Below, piece by piece: positions 52,554-60,336 of a stretch of 64,000 bases of DNA; position 1 is the first letter of the stretch, and each line of letters begins with the position of its first letter. This stretch comes from Pustulibacterium marinum (GTDB lineage Bacteria > Bacteroidota > Bacteroidia > Flavobacteriales > Flavobacteriaceae). The stretch is from the NCBI RefSeq assembly GCF_900116665.1, contig NZ_FPBK01000001.1, positions 890,112 through 954,111 of the forward strand. The letters run 5' to 3'. Made by a program: the position numbers and the translations under genes. Under the pieces are notes generated by a model, which had not been told where the DNA came from, made no database searches, and worked only from the letters and a program-made list of their open reading frames with translations.

Positions 52554-53423
52554 ATGAAATACCTATTACTCTGGTTAACCATTTTCATGTTTGTAAACGT
52601 TTCAAGAGCTCAAATTATAGACAGTTTAGTTGATATTGAAGAAGAAAATCCAAAAGAGCAAAATGTTTGGCAACGTTTTAAATATGATGGTTTAACTGCT
52701 TATCAGGGGTTAAAGTATACGTACTCACGACCTTTCCATTGGAAAGAAAAAGATTTTTTAACTGCTGGAGCTTTTGTGGCAAGTGAAGCCATTTTATATT
52801 CAGTAGACACCAATCTTAATAGATATTTTCAAGATCAATCTCCACATGCACCACAGTTTTTAAAAGATTTTGGTTGGTACTACGGAAGTCCTCAGAATAA
52901 TTACATGGCCATGGGAGGGGTTTATCTTTTTGGTCTTTTTACCAATAATCAAAAAGTAAGGAGAACAGGAGTTTTAATGATTTCGGCAGCATCAGCAGCA
53001 GGATTGATTCAAACTATAACTAAAAATGCAATCGGACGGGCTAGACCTGGAACAGGAGACGGAAAACATTTTTTTAAGCCTTTTAGTAAAGAAGGTGGAT
53101 ACCATTCAATGCCATCAGGACATTCAATTTTAAGTTTTACCATGGCGCACGCAATAGCAAAACAGTTTGATAATATTTGGGTGAAGTCGGGGATTTATGC
53201 TGTAGGGTTAGTAGCTCCGGTATCACGTTTATGGGCAGGAGCGCATTGGGCAACAGACATAGGCGCAGGGATATTTATAAGTGTTGTTACTGTAGATGCC
53301 GTTGATAATTTCTTGTTTAAAGAAAGAAAGTATGATGTAGATGTTCCTTACAAACAGCAAAGGAAAATTTCATGGCATTTTACACCTGGAGCTGGAACTA
53401 TAGGTTTTGTGGGTGTTTTTTAA
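52554..53423 (+). CDS. PAP2-family phosphatase
   Basis: A 289-residue exported or membrane-bound type 2 phosphatidic acid phosphatase. Signal peptide at about 1-19 (ending SRAQ). The three PAP2 motifs are complete: KNAIGRARPGTGDG (KX6RP), MPSGHSILSF (PSGH) and SRLWAGAHWATDIGAG (SRX5HX3D). Probably acts on lipid phosphates such as undecaprenyl pyrophosphate. Convergent with the four-helix protein gene 3 bases away. Confidence 0.92.
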   Translation: MKYLLLWLTIFMFVNVSRAQIIDSLVDIEEENPKEQNVWQRFKYDGLTAYQGLKYTYSRPFHWKEKDFLTAGAFVASEAILYSVDTNLNRYFQDQSPHAPQFLKDFGWYYGSPQNNYMAMGGVYLFGLFTNNQKVRRTGVLMISAASAAGLIQTITKNAIGRARPGTGDGKHFFKPFSKEGGYHSMPSGHSILSFTMAHAIAKQFDNIWVKSGIYAVGLVAPVSRLWAGAHWATDIGAGIFISVVTVDAVDNFLFKERKYDVDVPYKQQRKISWHFTPGAGTIGFVGVF

Positions 53424-53425
53424 AA

Positions 53426-53845
53426 TTATTTTTTTAGAAGATTATTTTCCCAAGTATTGTGAGCTTTGCGGTAATGTGCAATTTCTTTTCGAAGCAAAGC
53501 AACATAATCCCTAGAATGCTCATATCTTTTTTCCAAATAGTCACAATATCTATATATACGAATCAAAGTTTTTTTCATTCTTCTAATTCGATATCTTTTT
53601 AATTTAGAATCGTATGTGATAGATGCTTCAGCAATATCGGGAGCTAGGCTCATGGAATCCATTACCAATTGTAGGGAGTAACTATCCGATGTATTTCCTG
53701 ATTGGTACATGTTATTAATATCTTTATTATCGGTGATATAGGTAGCCAAATGTCTGCTCATTTTAAAAAGAGAAATAGCTCTTTTGTACACTTCTAAATG
53801 AGTGACAATATTGCCGCTAGGATGATGTGCTTCGGGTGATGACAT
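53426..53845 (-). CDS. Hypothetical helical protein, possibly four-helix bundle (S23-like)
   Basis: A 139-residue, mainly helical protein. The order HLEVYKRAISLFKMSRHLATYI, then SMSLAPDIAEASITYDSKLKRYRIRRMKKTLIRIYRYCDYLE echoes the four-helix bundle proteins related to 23S rRNA intervening sequences (VY.KA.EL..., IP.NIAEG..., S..E...). The match is weak and inferred by eye. ATG 53845 is used; a TTG at 53866 is possible. Confidence 0.65.
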   Translation of the reverse strand: MSSPEAHHPSGNIVTHLEVYKRAISLFKMSRHLATYITDNKDINNMYQSGNTSDSYSLQLVMDSMSLAPDIAEASITYDSKLKRYRIRRMKKTLIRIYRYCDYLEKRYEHSRDYVALLRKEIAHYRKAHNTWENNLLKK

Positions 53846-53959
53846 GGTAAACTTGGATTTATTCAAATTTAAGAAGATGAAAAGTTAGTTTGATTTAATT
53901 TTTTAGGTAGAAATTAATATTTACCTTAGTATTTAAGGTTTTTATAAAATATTTCCTTT

Positions 53960-54415
53960 ATGTTGAAAGATGAAATCAATTGGTCAATTTTACTGCTGCT
54001 GCAGCAGAATGCTAGATTTACCAATGCAGAAATAGGTAGGCGAGTAGGTTTATCATCGCCGGCTGTTGCAGAACGTATTAAAAAGATGGAAGATTTGGGT
54101 GTAATTAAGGGATACTCAGCCAATATAGATCATAATGCAACGGGGCATCAGTTGAAAGCAATTATTACTCTTAAAGTGTTTTCTGGTAGGTTGAAACCTT
54201 TTTTAGAAACGGTAAAGAAATATGAAGAAGTAATTAACTGTTACCGAATTACCGGAGTTGAAAACATTATTATGGAAGTGTTACTTTTTGATCAGCAACA
54301 CTTAGAAGATTTTATAGACAGAGTTATTCAGTACGGAGAAACAAGAACACATATTGTACTTTCAAATGTTGTGGAGAATAGAGAAATACGTAAAACTCCA
54401 CGAAAGCGTACTTAA
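53960..54415 (+). CDS. Lrp/AsnC family transcriptional regulator
   Basis: A 151-residue Lrp-type regulator. N-terminal helix-turn-helix (about 5-60; DEINWSILLLLQQNARFTNAE, IGRRVGLSSPAVAERIKKMEDLGVI) and C-terminal RAM ligand domain (about 65-140; YRITGVENIIMEVL). It responds to amino acids in most cases; the effector here is unknown. It overlaps the 3' end of the convergent MFS gene by 4 bases. Confidence 0.92.
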   Translation: MLKDEINWSILLLLQQNARFTNAEIGRRVGLSSPAVAERIKKMEDLGVIKGYSANIDHNATGHQLKAIITLKVFSGRLKPFLETVKKYEEVINCYRITGVENIIMEVLLFDQQHLEDFIDRVIQYGETRTHIVLSNVVENREIRKTPRKRT

Positions 54416-55638
54416 ACACTTTCGCGAAGTTGAACCTCTGTTTCTTTTTGTAAAATGGATTTCAATACAAATAGTAGGGCTATCCCGGCAATTCCAATGG
54501 TAAACATAATGATCCATGTGTTTGTATAGCCAATTTTTGAAATACTCATCATACCGCTGAAATGGGCAAAAATATGAGCTAATGATATGGAAACGCTATA
54601 CATTCCCATGTATTCTCCAAAATTTCCTCTCTTTGCTCTTTTAACTGCGAAAGCGTTAGAAAATGGAAATGCAATCATTTCTCCAAATGTTAATACAATC
54701 ATACTTACAACAACAGAGTATTCCCAAAACGTCCAAAGCATGATACCAAAACTTAGCGAGGTTAACGCGAGGCCTACGATAATACTTGTGATATTATCTA
54801 TTTTCTTTTTCTCAAAATAACTCACTAATGGCATTTCGGTTAGAAAAATGATAAAGCCATTCATTCCTAAAATCAGACCAATTGAATCTTCTGGTAGTTT
54901 ATGAAATTCTTTGTAGAAAAGTGGAACAGTTGAAAAAAATTGAACAAAAATGAATCCAAAAATTACCATTGCAAAGAAGAAAATCCAGTAAGGGAAATCA
55001 GTATAAACAGATTTTGGATTTTGATTTCTAAATGAATCCAATTCTTTTGCTTTTTTTGGGTGCAATACTTTTAATAGCAGTAAACTAGCTAAAATACAGG
55101 TAATGGCATCTACCCAAAATAAACCTGCAAAACTCAAAGAAACTATAATGAGTCCACCAACCGCAGGTCCGGCTGAAAATCCTAAATTGATAGCTAATCT
55201 AATGAGTGTTAATGATCTGGTTTTGTTTTCTTCTTTGCTGTAAGCATTTAAAGCTGTGAAAACAGCAGGACGAAAAGTGTCTCCAAATGTCATTACAATA
55301 AAGATTCCAAAACAGAATTCCCGAAATGTACTTAAAAACTGGAGTCCAAAAAATAATATTCCGGTAAGCAATAAACTACCAAACATTACTTTGTAGTAGC
55401 CTAATTTATCAGTTAGTTTTCCACCTATCCAAGAACCACAAACAGATCCTAAACCAAAAAAGAGCATTACAAGACCAACTTCTTCTTTTGAGAAATTTAA
55501 ATGTTCATTCAAATAAATAGATAAAAAGGGAATAACCATTGTGCCTGCTCTGTTAATAAGTGTAATAAATGCAAGCCACCAAACTTCTGTTGAAAGTCCT
55601 TTGAATGTAGAAATGTAATTGAGTACAACTTTTTTCAT
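54412..55638 (-). CDS. MFS transporter (drug-efflux-like)
   Basis: A 408-residue major facilitator with 12 predicted spans. Motif A GSWIGGKLTDKLGYYKVM lies between spans 2 and 3 and RLAINLGFSAGPAVGGLIIV resembles the antiporter motif C region, so proton-coupled efflux is likely; substrate unknown. It is preceded by a leader of about 160 bases with a 10-codon ORF and an intrinsic terminator ending 11 bases before the ATG, indicating transcription attenuation. Confidence 0.88.
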   Translation of the reverse strand: MKKVVLNYISTFKGLSTEVWWLAFITLINRAGTMVIPFLSIYLNEHLNFSKEEVGLVMLFFGLGSVCGSWIGGKLTDKLGYYKVMFGSLLLTGILFFGLQFLSTFREFCFGIFIVMTFGDTFRPAVFTALNAYSKEENKTRSLTLIRLAINLGFSAGPAVGGLIIVSLSFAGLFWVDAITCILASLLLLKVLHPKKAKELDSFRNQNPKSVYTDFPYWIFFFAMVIFGFIFVQFFSTVPLFYKEFHKLPEDSIGLILGMNGFIIFLTEMPLVSYFEKKKIDNITSIIVGLALTSLSFGIMLWTFWEYSVVVSMIVLTFGEMIAFPFSNAFAVKRAKRGNFGEYMGMYSVSISLAHIFAHFSGMMSISKIGYTNTWIIMFTIGIAGIALLFVLKSILQKETEVQLRESV

Positions 55639-55649
55639 AATGGTATAGC

Positions 55650-55680
55650 AAAAAAAATCCCGATATTTTCATATCAGGAT
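55650..55680 (-). terminator. Attenuator terminator before the MFS gene
   Basis: On the minus strand ATCCTGATAT (55680-55671), loop GAAA, ATATCGGGAT (55666-55657), followed by a run of eight T. It lies in the leader of the MFS gene, not after a gene, so it can only control MFS expression. Confidence 0.8.
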
Positions 55681-55703
55681 CTGGTTATATTTGAATTTAT
55701 ATT

Positions 55704-55736
55704 TCAAAAAATCACAGCACAGCCCGATGTTGCCAT
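55704..55736 (-). CDS. Leader peptide MATSGCAVIF in the MFS attenuator
   Basis: ATG at 55736 opens a 10-codon frame (MATSGCAVIF, TGA stop at 55706-55704) in the transcribed leader, about 65 bases after the predicted transcript start. Its bases ATCGGG (55728-55723) repeat part of the terminator 3' arm and could pair with CCTGAT of the 5' arm, so translating it should influence terminator folding. Confidence 0.5.
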   Translation of the reverse strand: MATSGCAVIF

Positions 55737-55804
55737 ATATATTTATATGAACAATTCACGGTATATGTTGTAATTCTTTGCACGGATTTCTTTTCTTTGT
55801 TTCT

Positions 55805-55812
55805 CAAATGTA
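55805..55812 (-). promoter_or_regulatory. -7 element of the MFS leader transcript
   Basis: TACATTTG on the minus strand (55812 down to 55805), a perfect TAnnTTTG; a TTG lies about 15 bases further upstream. Transcription would start near 55798, giving a leader of about 160 bases. Confidence 0.6.
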
Positions 55813-55855
55813 GTTAAAAAATCAATCCAAAAATAAATCGAATTAAAAAAATAAC

Positions 55856-56512
55856 ATGATTTTGAAGTTAAAATATGTATTTATTGCGTTTTTACTGTTA
55901 GGATGGGCTTGTAAAAATGATAAACGCTATTTGTCTCATGAAGAGGTAAATGGCTTTCAGATTACAGATAGTACGGATGTTGTTCAAGATGTAAAAGCAT
56001 TTCAGGCAGAATTGAATGAAGAATATAAGAACCCCGATACGTCACCACTTGCGGATAAGGATAGAAAGAAATTTGTAGCATTAGATTTTTTTGAAATAGA
56101 TACTACCTACAGGGTTGAGGCGAGGTTTGAAGAAACGCCTTTCGAAAACTCTTTTTACATGCAAACCACTACAGATAGAGCTCCGGAGTATAAACGTTTT
56201 GGAATTGTATATTTCACTTTAAAAGGAAAAGAGTATCAGTTAAATGTATATCAAAGTCAGGAACTGAAACTTCAGGATGAATATAAAGACTATCTTTTTA
56301 TTCCTTTTTTAGATGATACCAATGGAGATGAAAGTTACGGTGGTGGACGTTATTTAGATGCCACAATTCCAGATGGTGATAAGATGATTATAGATTTTAA
56401 TAAAGCTTATAATCCTTATTGCGCCTACAATAAAAAGTACTCATGTCCGGTAGTTCCACAAGAGAATAGGTTGGATGTAGCCATTAAAGCTGGAGTAAAG
56501 AAATTTCATTAA
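55856..56512 (+). CDS. DUF1684 domain-containing lipoprotein
   Basis: A 218-residue lipoprotein (lipobox LLGWAC, Cys19). It matches DUF1684: FQAELNEEYKNPDTSPLADKDRKKF, FGIVYFTLKGKEYQLNVYQ, YLFIPFLDDTNGDESYGGGRYLD and NKAYNPYCAYNKKYSCPVVPQENRL. The family is a conserved beta fold of unknown function. Divergent from the MFS leader and followed by a strong terminator. Confidence 0.9.
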   Translation: MILKLKYVFIAFLLLGWACKNDKRYLSHEEVNGFQITDSTDVVQDVKAFQAELNEEYKNPDTSPLADKDRKKFVALDFFEIDTTYRVEARFEETPFENSFYMQTTTDRAPEYKRFGIVYFTLKGKEYQLNVYQSQELKLQDEYKDYLFIPFLDDTNGDESYGGGRYLDATIPDGDKMIIDFNKAYNPYCAYNKKYSCPVVPQENRLDVAIKAGVKKFH

Positions 56513-56514
56513 AT

Positions 56515-56548
56515 AAAAAAACCTCCCAAAACTTTGGGAGGTTTTTTT
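56515..56548. terminator. Bidirectional intrinsic terminator
   Basis: A run of A plus ACCTCCCAAA (56521-56530), loop AC, TTTGGGAGGT (56533-56542) plus a run of T. It ends the DUF1684 gene and the convergent porin gene. Confidence 0.85.
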
Positions 56549-56573
56549 AACCAAAAAATTATATTACAACTAC

Positions 56574-57650
56574 TTAAAAAGAATATACAACTGCTACTAA
56601 GAAAGAAGCTAAACTCTTTGAAGCCATTAAATCATTATCAATAAATGCTTCTTCTGAAGCGCTATCCAATCTTAATTCTGGCTTTATGGTTAAATCTTCA
56701 ACCATGTAGTTTCCTGTAAGTGTCAAAGCCATTACACTTGAATCTTCTACACCGGTACCAATTGCTCCGAAATCTCCGTTTTCGCCAAAGTATTCAGCTC
56801 TTAGTCCAAGAGCAAAATCTTCTGAAACAGAGTATTGAGGGTAAAGTGCAGCACCATAGAAACCAACACCGTCTGTATCATTATACGTTGCATTTATTCC
56901 AAGGAAAAAGCTGTCAGATAAATCGAATCCTCCAGTGTAGTCAATTTGGAAAGTAGGTTCTGTTGCTAACCCCATTGTAGAAGTTTGATTTCCGTATAAT
57001 AAATTTAAGAACTGACCTTTGTAACCAAGTTGACCACCTAATGTATATTTTCCATCAGGATTAAATTCTGTGAAGTCTGTACTGTTCATAACAGCTAACA
57101 TTGCTGAAAAATCTTCAGAAATTGCAAAATCAGCTTTTAAACCAGTATGAGAGAATGGTCCATATGAGAACATGTAAGAAGTACTGTAGTTAAAGTTTCC
57201 AACAGGTGAAATAACTTCATAACCTAAGAATGTATTGAAATTACCAAAAGTGAAAGTAACTGCATCGCTCACATTCCAATAAGCGTATAGCTGATTTATA
57301 ATATCACCAGTTGCAGAATACATAGGTGAAACAAAAACAGCATCTGTACCTCTTGGACCAAATACAAGGTCGGCTACAAAACCAACTTTTTCACCTTCGT
57401 AACTAGCTACAACATTTGCCATACCTAGGGCAAAACCAGGTAAATTTGCAAAAGAAGTTCCTGGAGCTATGGCGTTTTCATCATTTGGTGCGGTAATGTT
57501 TGCACGGTAATATGCGTCTACAGATCCGCTTAAAGAGAATTTCTTTGTTGCGGTTGAGTCAGCATCTTGAGAAAATACTGAGGAAGTACCTAGTACTGCT
57601 AGTATAAAAACAGATTTTTTTACGATATTTGCAAGGTTAATCATTTTCAT
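56574..57650 (-). CDS. Outer-membrane porin (putative beta-barrel porin-2 type)
   Basis: A 358-residue outer-membrane beta-barrel with a signal peptide (MKMINLANIVKKSVFILAVLG, ending VFSQ). Many alternating amphipathic strands, GFALGMANVVASYEGEKVGFVADL and a C-terminal aromatic end (VAVVYSF) typical of barrels. It follows P-II and amt on the same strand, suggesting passage of ammonium or a nitrogen compound. ATG 57650 or 57644 starts it; the frame is open upstream to 57743 without conserved sequence. Confidence 0.85.
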   Translation of the reverse strand: MKMINLANIVKKSVFILAVLGTSSVFSQDADSTATKKFSLSGSVDAYYRANITAPNDENAIAPGTSFANLPGFALGMANVVASYEGEKVGFVADLVFGPRGTDAVFVSPMYSATGDIINQLYAYWNVSDAVTFTFGNFNTFLGYEVISPVGNFNYSTSYMFSYGPFSHTGLKADFAISEDFSAMLAVMNSTDFTEFNPDGKYTLGGQLGYKGQFLNLLYGNQTSTMGLATEPTFQIDYTGGFDLSDSFFLGINATYNDTDGVGFYGAALYPQYSVSEDFALGLRAEYFGENGDFGAIGTGVEDSSVMALTLTGNYMVEDLTIKPELRLDSASEEAFIDNDLMASKSLASFLVAVVYSF

Positions 57651-57728
57651 TTTTCTGAATTGTTTAAGATTATAAGTTTGACCAATTAAATTGTAATTGA
57701 AATAATTCTTAGAAAATGGTTTTTTAGA

Positions 57729-57756
57729 GGAGCGTTCTGCCAAACGCTCCTTTTTT
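57729..57756 (+). terminator. Hairpin between amt and porin genes
   Basis: GGAGCGTT (57729-57736), loop of 6, AACGCTCC (57743-57750), with a T tract only on the plus-strand side (57751-57756). On the coding (minus) strand no T tract follows, so it may be a processing or mRNA-stability hairpin rather than a terminator. Confidence 0.5.
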
Positions 57757-57823
57757 ATTTTCTATTAATTATTTTCAGTACTTGTTTTAAGAAATTTTAT
57801 TTAGTAAAAGAGATATTGTTGTT

Positions 57824-59095
57824 TTATTCTCTTTCATTAGAAATATGTTCAGGATAAGCATCCATTCCGTGTTCATGAATATCAAGTCCTTCGATTTCTT
57901 CTTTTTCAGATACTCTAAGACCAATAGTAGCTTTTAAGATGAATAACAATACAAATGTTGTTACCATTGCCCAAAGTACGTACGATAAAGAACCATAGAA
58001 TTGTACCCAAAGTAAACCAGCTCCACCACCGTGGAAAAGTCCACCATCTGTGGCAAATAATCCTACTAAAACAGTTCCAAGGAAACCACAAGTTCCGTGG
58101 ACTGAAATAGCACCTACTGGATCATCAATTTTAATTTTTTGATCGATTAGCTCAATAGAAAGAACTACAGCTATACCACAAATAAGTCCTATGGCTAAAG
58201 CTCCAAATGCATCTACAGCACCACAACCGGCGGTAATACCTACAAGTCCTGCAAGAGCACCGTTTAAGGTCATAGAAATATCTGCTTTACCATATTTTAT
58301 CCATGTAAGGAATAAAGCTGCAATAGCACCAATAGCTGCTGCTAAGTTTGTATTGATGATTACCCTTCCTGCTGCAATGGTGTCATCACCACCCCAAGCT
58401 AATTGCGATCCTCCGTTAAAACCGAACCATCCTAACCAAAGGATAAGAACTCCTAAGGCTCCAAATGTCATATTGTGCCCTGGAATTACATTTACTTTTC
58501 CATCAGGACCATATTTTCCAATTCTTGGACCAACCATTTTAGCTGCCACTAAAGCTGCTCCACCACCTACTGCGTGTACTACTGAAGATCCTGCAAAGTC
58601 TACAAATCCTGCAACGTTTAACCAGGCATTATCATCAAAAGGCCAATACCAGCTACCTGAAATTGGATAAATAATGGTAGTTATAATCGCTGAAAAGATT
58701 AAATAGGTTGAAAATTTTGTTCTTCCTGCTACAGCTCCAGAAACAATTGTGGCAGCTGTTGCACAGAAAACAGTTTGGAAAAATAAGTTATACCAGTCAT
58801 CAGCACTAAAAAAGAAGTATCCTTGATCACTAGGGCTTGTTCTAAAAAAGCCTCCTAGAACAGTATCACTACCATACATAATGCCATATCCCAGAGCCCA
58901 GAACATGATAGATCCAATACAAAGGTCCATTATGTTTTTCATGATAATGTTACCTGAGTTTTTACTTCGTGTAAAACCTACTTCAACTAGTGTAAATCCT
59001 GCTTGCATGAAGAATACCAAAACTGCTGCAATGGTAATCCACAATGCGCCCATATCTCCTTTTACAGCATCTAAAGCTTCTTGTACTTCGTTCAT
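57824..59095 (-). CDS. amt: Ammonium transporter
   Basis: An 11-span Amt/Rh-type channel of 423 residues for NH4+/NH3 uptake. Family segments: GFTLVEVGFTRSKNSGNIIMKN, SGSWYWPFDDNAW, DFAGSSVVHAVGGGAALV (with the pore His), GWFGFNGGS, and the second pore His in AISVHGTCGFLGTVLVGLFA. It lies 41 bases after the P-II gene and before a porin. It is regulated post-translationally by P-II binding. Confidence 0.96.
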   Translation of the reverse strand: MNEVQEALDAVKGDMGALWITIAAVLVFFMQAGFTLVEVGFTRSKNSGNIIMKNIMDLCIGSIMFWALGYGIMYGSDTVLGGFFRTSPSDQGYFFFSADDWYNLFFQTVFCATAATIVSGAVAGRTKFSTYLIFSAIITTIIYPISGSWYWPFDDNAWLNVAGFVDFAGSSVVHAVGGGAALVAAKMVGPRIGKYGPDGKVNVIPGHNMTFGALGVLILWLGWFGFNGGSQLAWGGDDTIAAGRVIINTNLAAAIGAIAALFLTWIKYGKADISMTLNGALAGLVGITAGCGAVDAFGALAIGLICGIAVVLSIELIDQKIKIDDPVGAISVHGTCGFLGTVLVGLFATDGGLFHGGGAGLLWVQFYGSLSYVLWAMVTTFVLLFILKATIGLRVSEKEEIEGLDIHEHGMDAYPEHISNERE

Positions 59096-59136
59096 AATTA
59101 ATAGTTTTTTAGTTATTTGTTAGAGGGTTTAAATTG

Positions 59137-59475
59137 TTACTTTAAAGAAATTTCATCTTTCTCTCTTGTTCTAATTCTATAGGCACTGTCTACGGGCAAT
59201 ACAAAAACTTTTCCATCACCTACATTACCGGTGTAGGCTGTTTTTAGAATTGTTTCAACAGTTTTTTCTACAAATTCATCGGAGACTACAATAGATAAAA
59301 ATCTTCTTTGAATATCCGAAGTACTGTAAGTTACCCCTCGATACACATGGCCCTGTTTCTCGTTTCCAACGCCAGTGACATCCCAATAGCTGAAAAAATT
59401 AACTTCAATTTTATGAAGTTCATCTTTCACCTCGTCGAATTTCGACTTTCTGATAATCGCTTCAATTTTCTTCAT
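59137..59475 (-). CDS. P-II family nitrogen regulator
   Basis: A 112-residue P-II signal protein that senses 2-oxoglutarate and ATP and gates the Amt channel. MKKIEAIIRKSKFDEVKDEL at the start, a T-loop of GVGNEKQGHVYRGVTYSTSDIQRRF and the C-terminal signature GDGKVFVLPVDSAYRIRTREK. The T-loop keeps a Tyr at the usual uridylylation position but its sequence departs from the GlnB/GlnK consensus. Start of the P-II-amt-porin operon. Confidence 0.94.
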   Translation of the reverse strand: MKKIEAIIRKSKFDEVKDELHKIEVNFFSYWDVTGVGNEKQGHVYRGVTYSTSDIQRRFLSIVVSDEFVEKTVETILKTAYTGNVGDGKVFVLPVDSAYRIRTREKDEISLK

Positions 59476-59753
59476 GTTGCTAAATTTTATGAATGTTAAA
59501 TTTATATTAAATTAGTTATAGATGAAATAAAAAATAGATTATGTTTTGATATTTATTTATTTGATAAAATAAACGGCAATGTTTTTTGTCTTTTGTAAAA
59601 TAAAACACAATACGTTAACATATCTGTGTTTTTGAATTAGGATGAAGTAATAAAAAATAAAAGTTTTCTCTTAAATCTATAACGAAATTACTTTTTTTAA
59701 GGTTTTTATGTAACAAATTGAAATGTAAAATTCTAGATTAGATTATAGAGTAT
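59476..59753. other. Gene-free AT-rich interval upstream of the P-II gene
   Basis: Together with the following terminator and flank this is about 345 bases without a gene. It is very AT-rich with many T runs. I see no consensus TAnnTTTG for the P-II gene and no sigma-54 -24/-12 pair. It must contain the nitrogen-operon promoter, but I cannot place it. Confidence 0.5.
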
Positions 59754-59790
59754 AAAAAAACTTCTAATTCTCAATTGAATTAGAAGTTTT
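59754..59790 (-). terminator. Intrinsic terminator of the small membrane protein gene
   Basis: AAAACTTCTAATTC (minus strand 59790-59777) pairs with GAATTAGAAGTTTT (59770-59757), followed by a run of T. It lies 33 bases after the stop of the gene at 59823-59996. Confidence 0.8.
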
Positions 59791-59822
59791 AAATTTTTGT
59801 TTAGGGAGAATTTAGTGTTTCA

Positions 59823-59996
59823 TCAGCTTATAGAATACTGATGTCCTTCTTCAACCTTCATTTTGGCTAAACTTGGTTTAAAATAAACCTTGTTTAGATC
59901 AGATGAAGAATTTTTGTTGGTCTTGTTTACACTGAATACCAACAAAAGTAAATTCAATACAAGAAGAATTGATAGAGTGGTAAAAAACAAAATCAT
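59823..59996 (-). CDS. Hypothetical single-span small membrane protein
   Basis: A 57-residue protein (MILFFTTLSILLVLNLLLLVF... to ...GHQYSIS): one N-terminal membrane segment (about 1-22) and a polar tail with NKTNKNSSSDLNKVYFKPSLAKMKVEEG. No family recognised. Support is its clean membrane-segment composition and the dedicated terminator just downstream. Confidence 0.6.
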   Translation of the reverse strand: MILFFTTLSILLVLNLLLLVFSVNKTNKNSSSDLNKVYFKPSLAKMKVEEGHQYSIS

Positions 59997-60108
59997 AGCA
60001 ACGTGTTTTTGGGTTTCACATGTTAAAAGTACAAAGAATATCTTCTGTAATTACATGTACACGTTATTTTTGTCAGAAATTAAAAATTAATTAACTCTAT
60101 CCGTTAAA

Positions 60109-60297
60109 TTAGTTAATAATGTAGTGTTTAATTAAAATTATCGTAAGAATAAACAGAAGGAAGGCTACTAAAACCCATACTACACCGTTGTAATTTTTCT
60201 TGTGTAACTTTTTATCTCTTGAATAACTGATAGTTATGATTGTAATAAATACAATTACAAAAGCTGCTGCAAATATCCATTGTCCGGTACTGAACAT
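60109..60297 (-). CDS. Hypothetical two-span small membrane protein
   Basis: A 62-residue protein with membrane segments at about 6-25 and 41-60 and a basic loop between (SRDKKLHKKNYNG). A consensus -7 TAAATTTG (60322-60315, minus) lies upstream, supporting expression. Family not recognised. Divergent from the MazG-like gene with interleaved promoters. Confidence 0.75.
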   Translation of the reverse strand: MFSTGQWIFAAAFVIVFITIITISYSRDKKLHKKNYNGVVWVLVAFLLFILTIILIKHYIIN

Positions 60298-60336
60298 ATT
60301 TTTTTATTTTTGAGCAAATTTAATACAATACATTTG

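Noticed and set aside
59476-59822. Sigma-54/NtrC promoter for the P-II-amt operon
   Set aside because: I looked for a GG-N10-GC -24/-12 pair on the minus strand and found none; Bacteroidota nitrogen genes need not use sigma-54.
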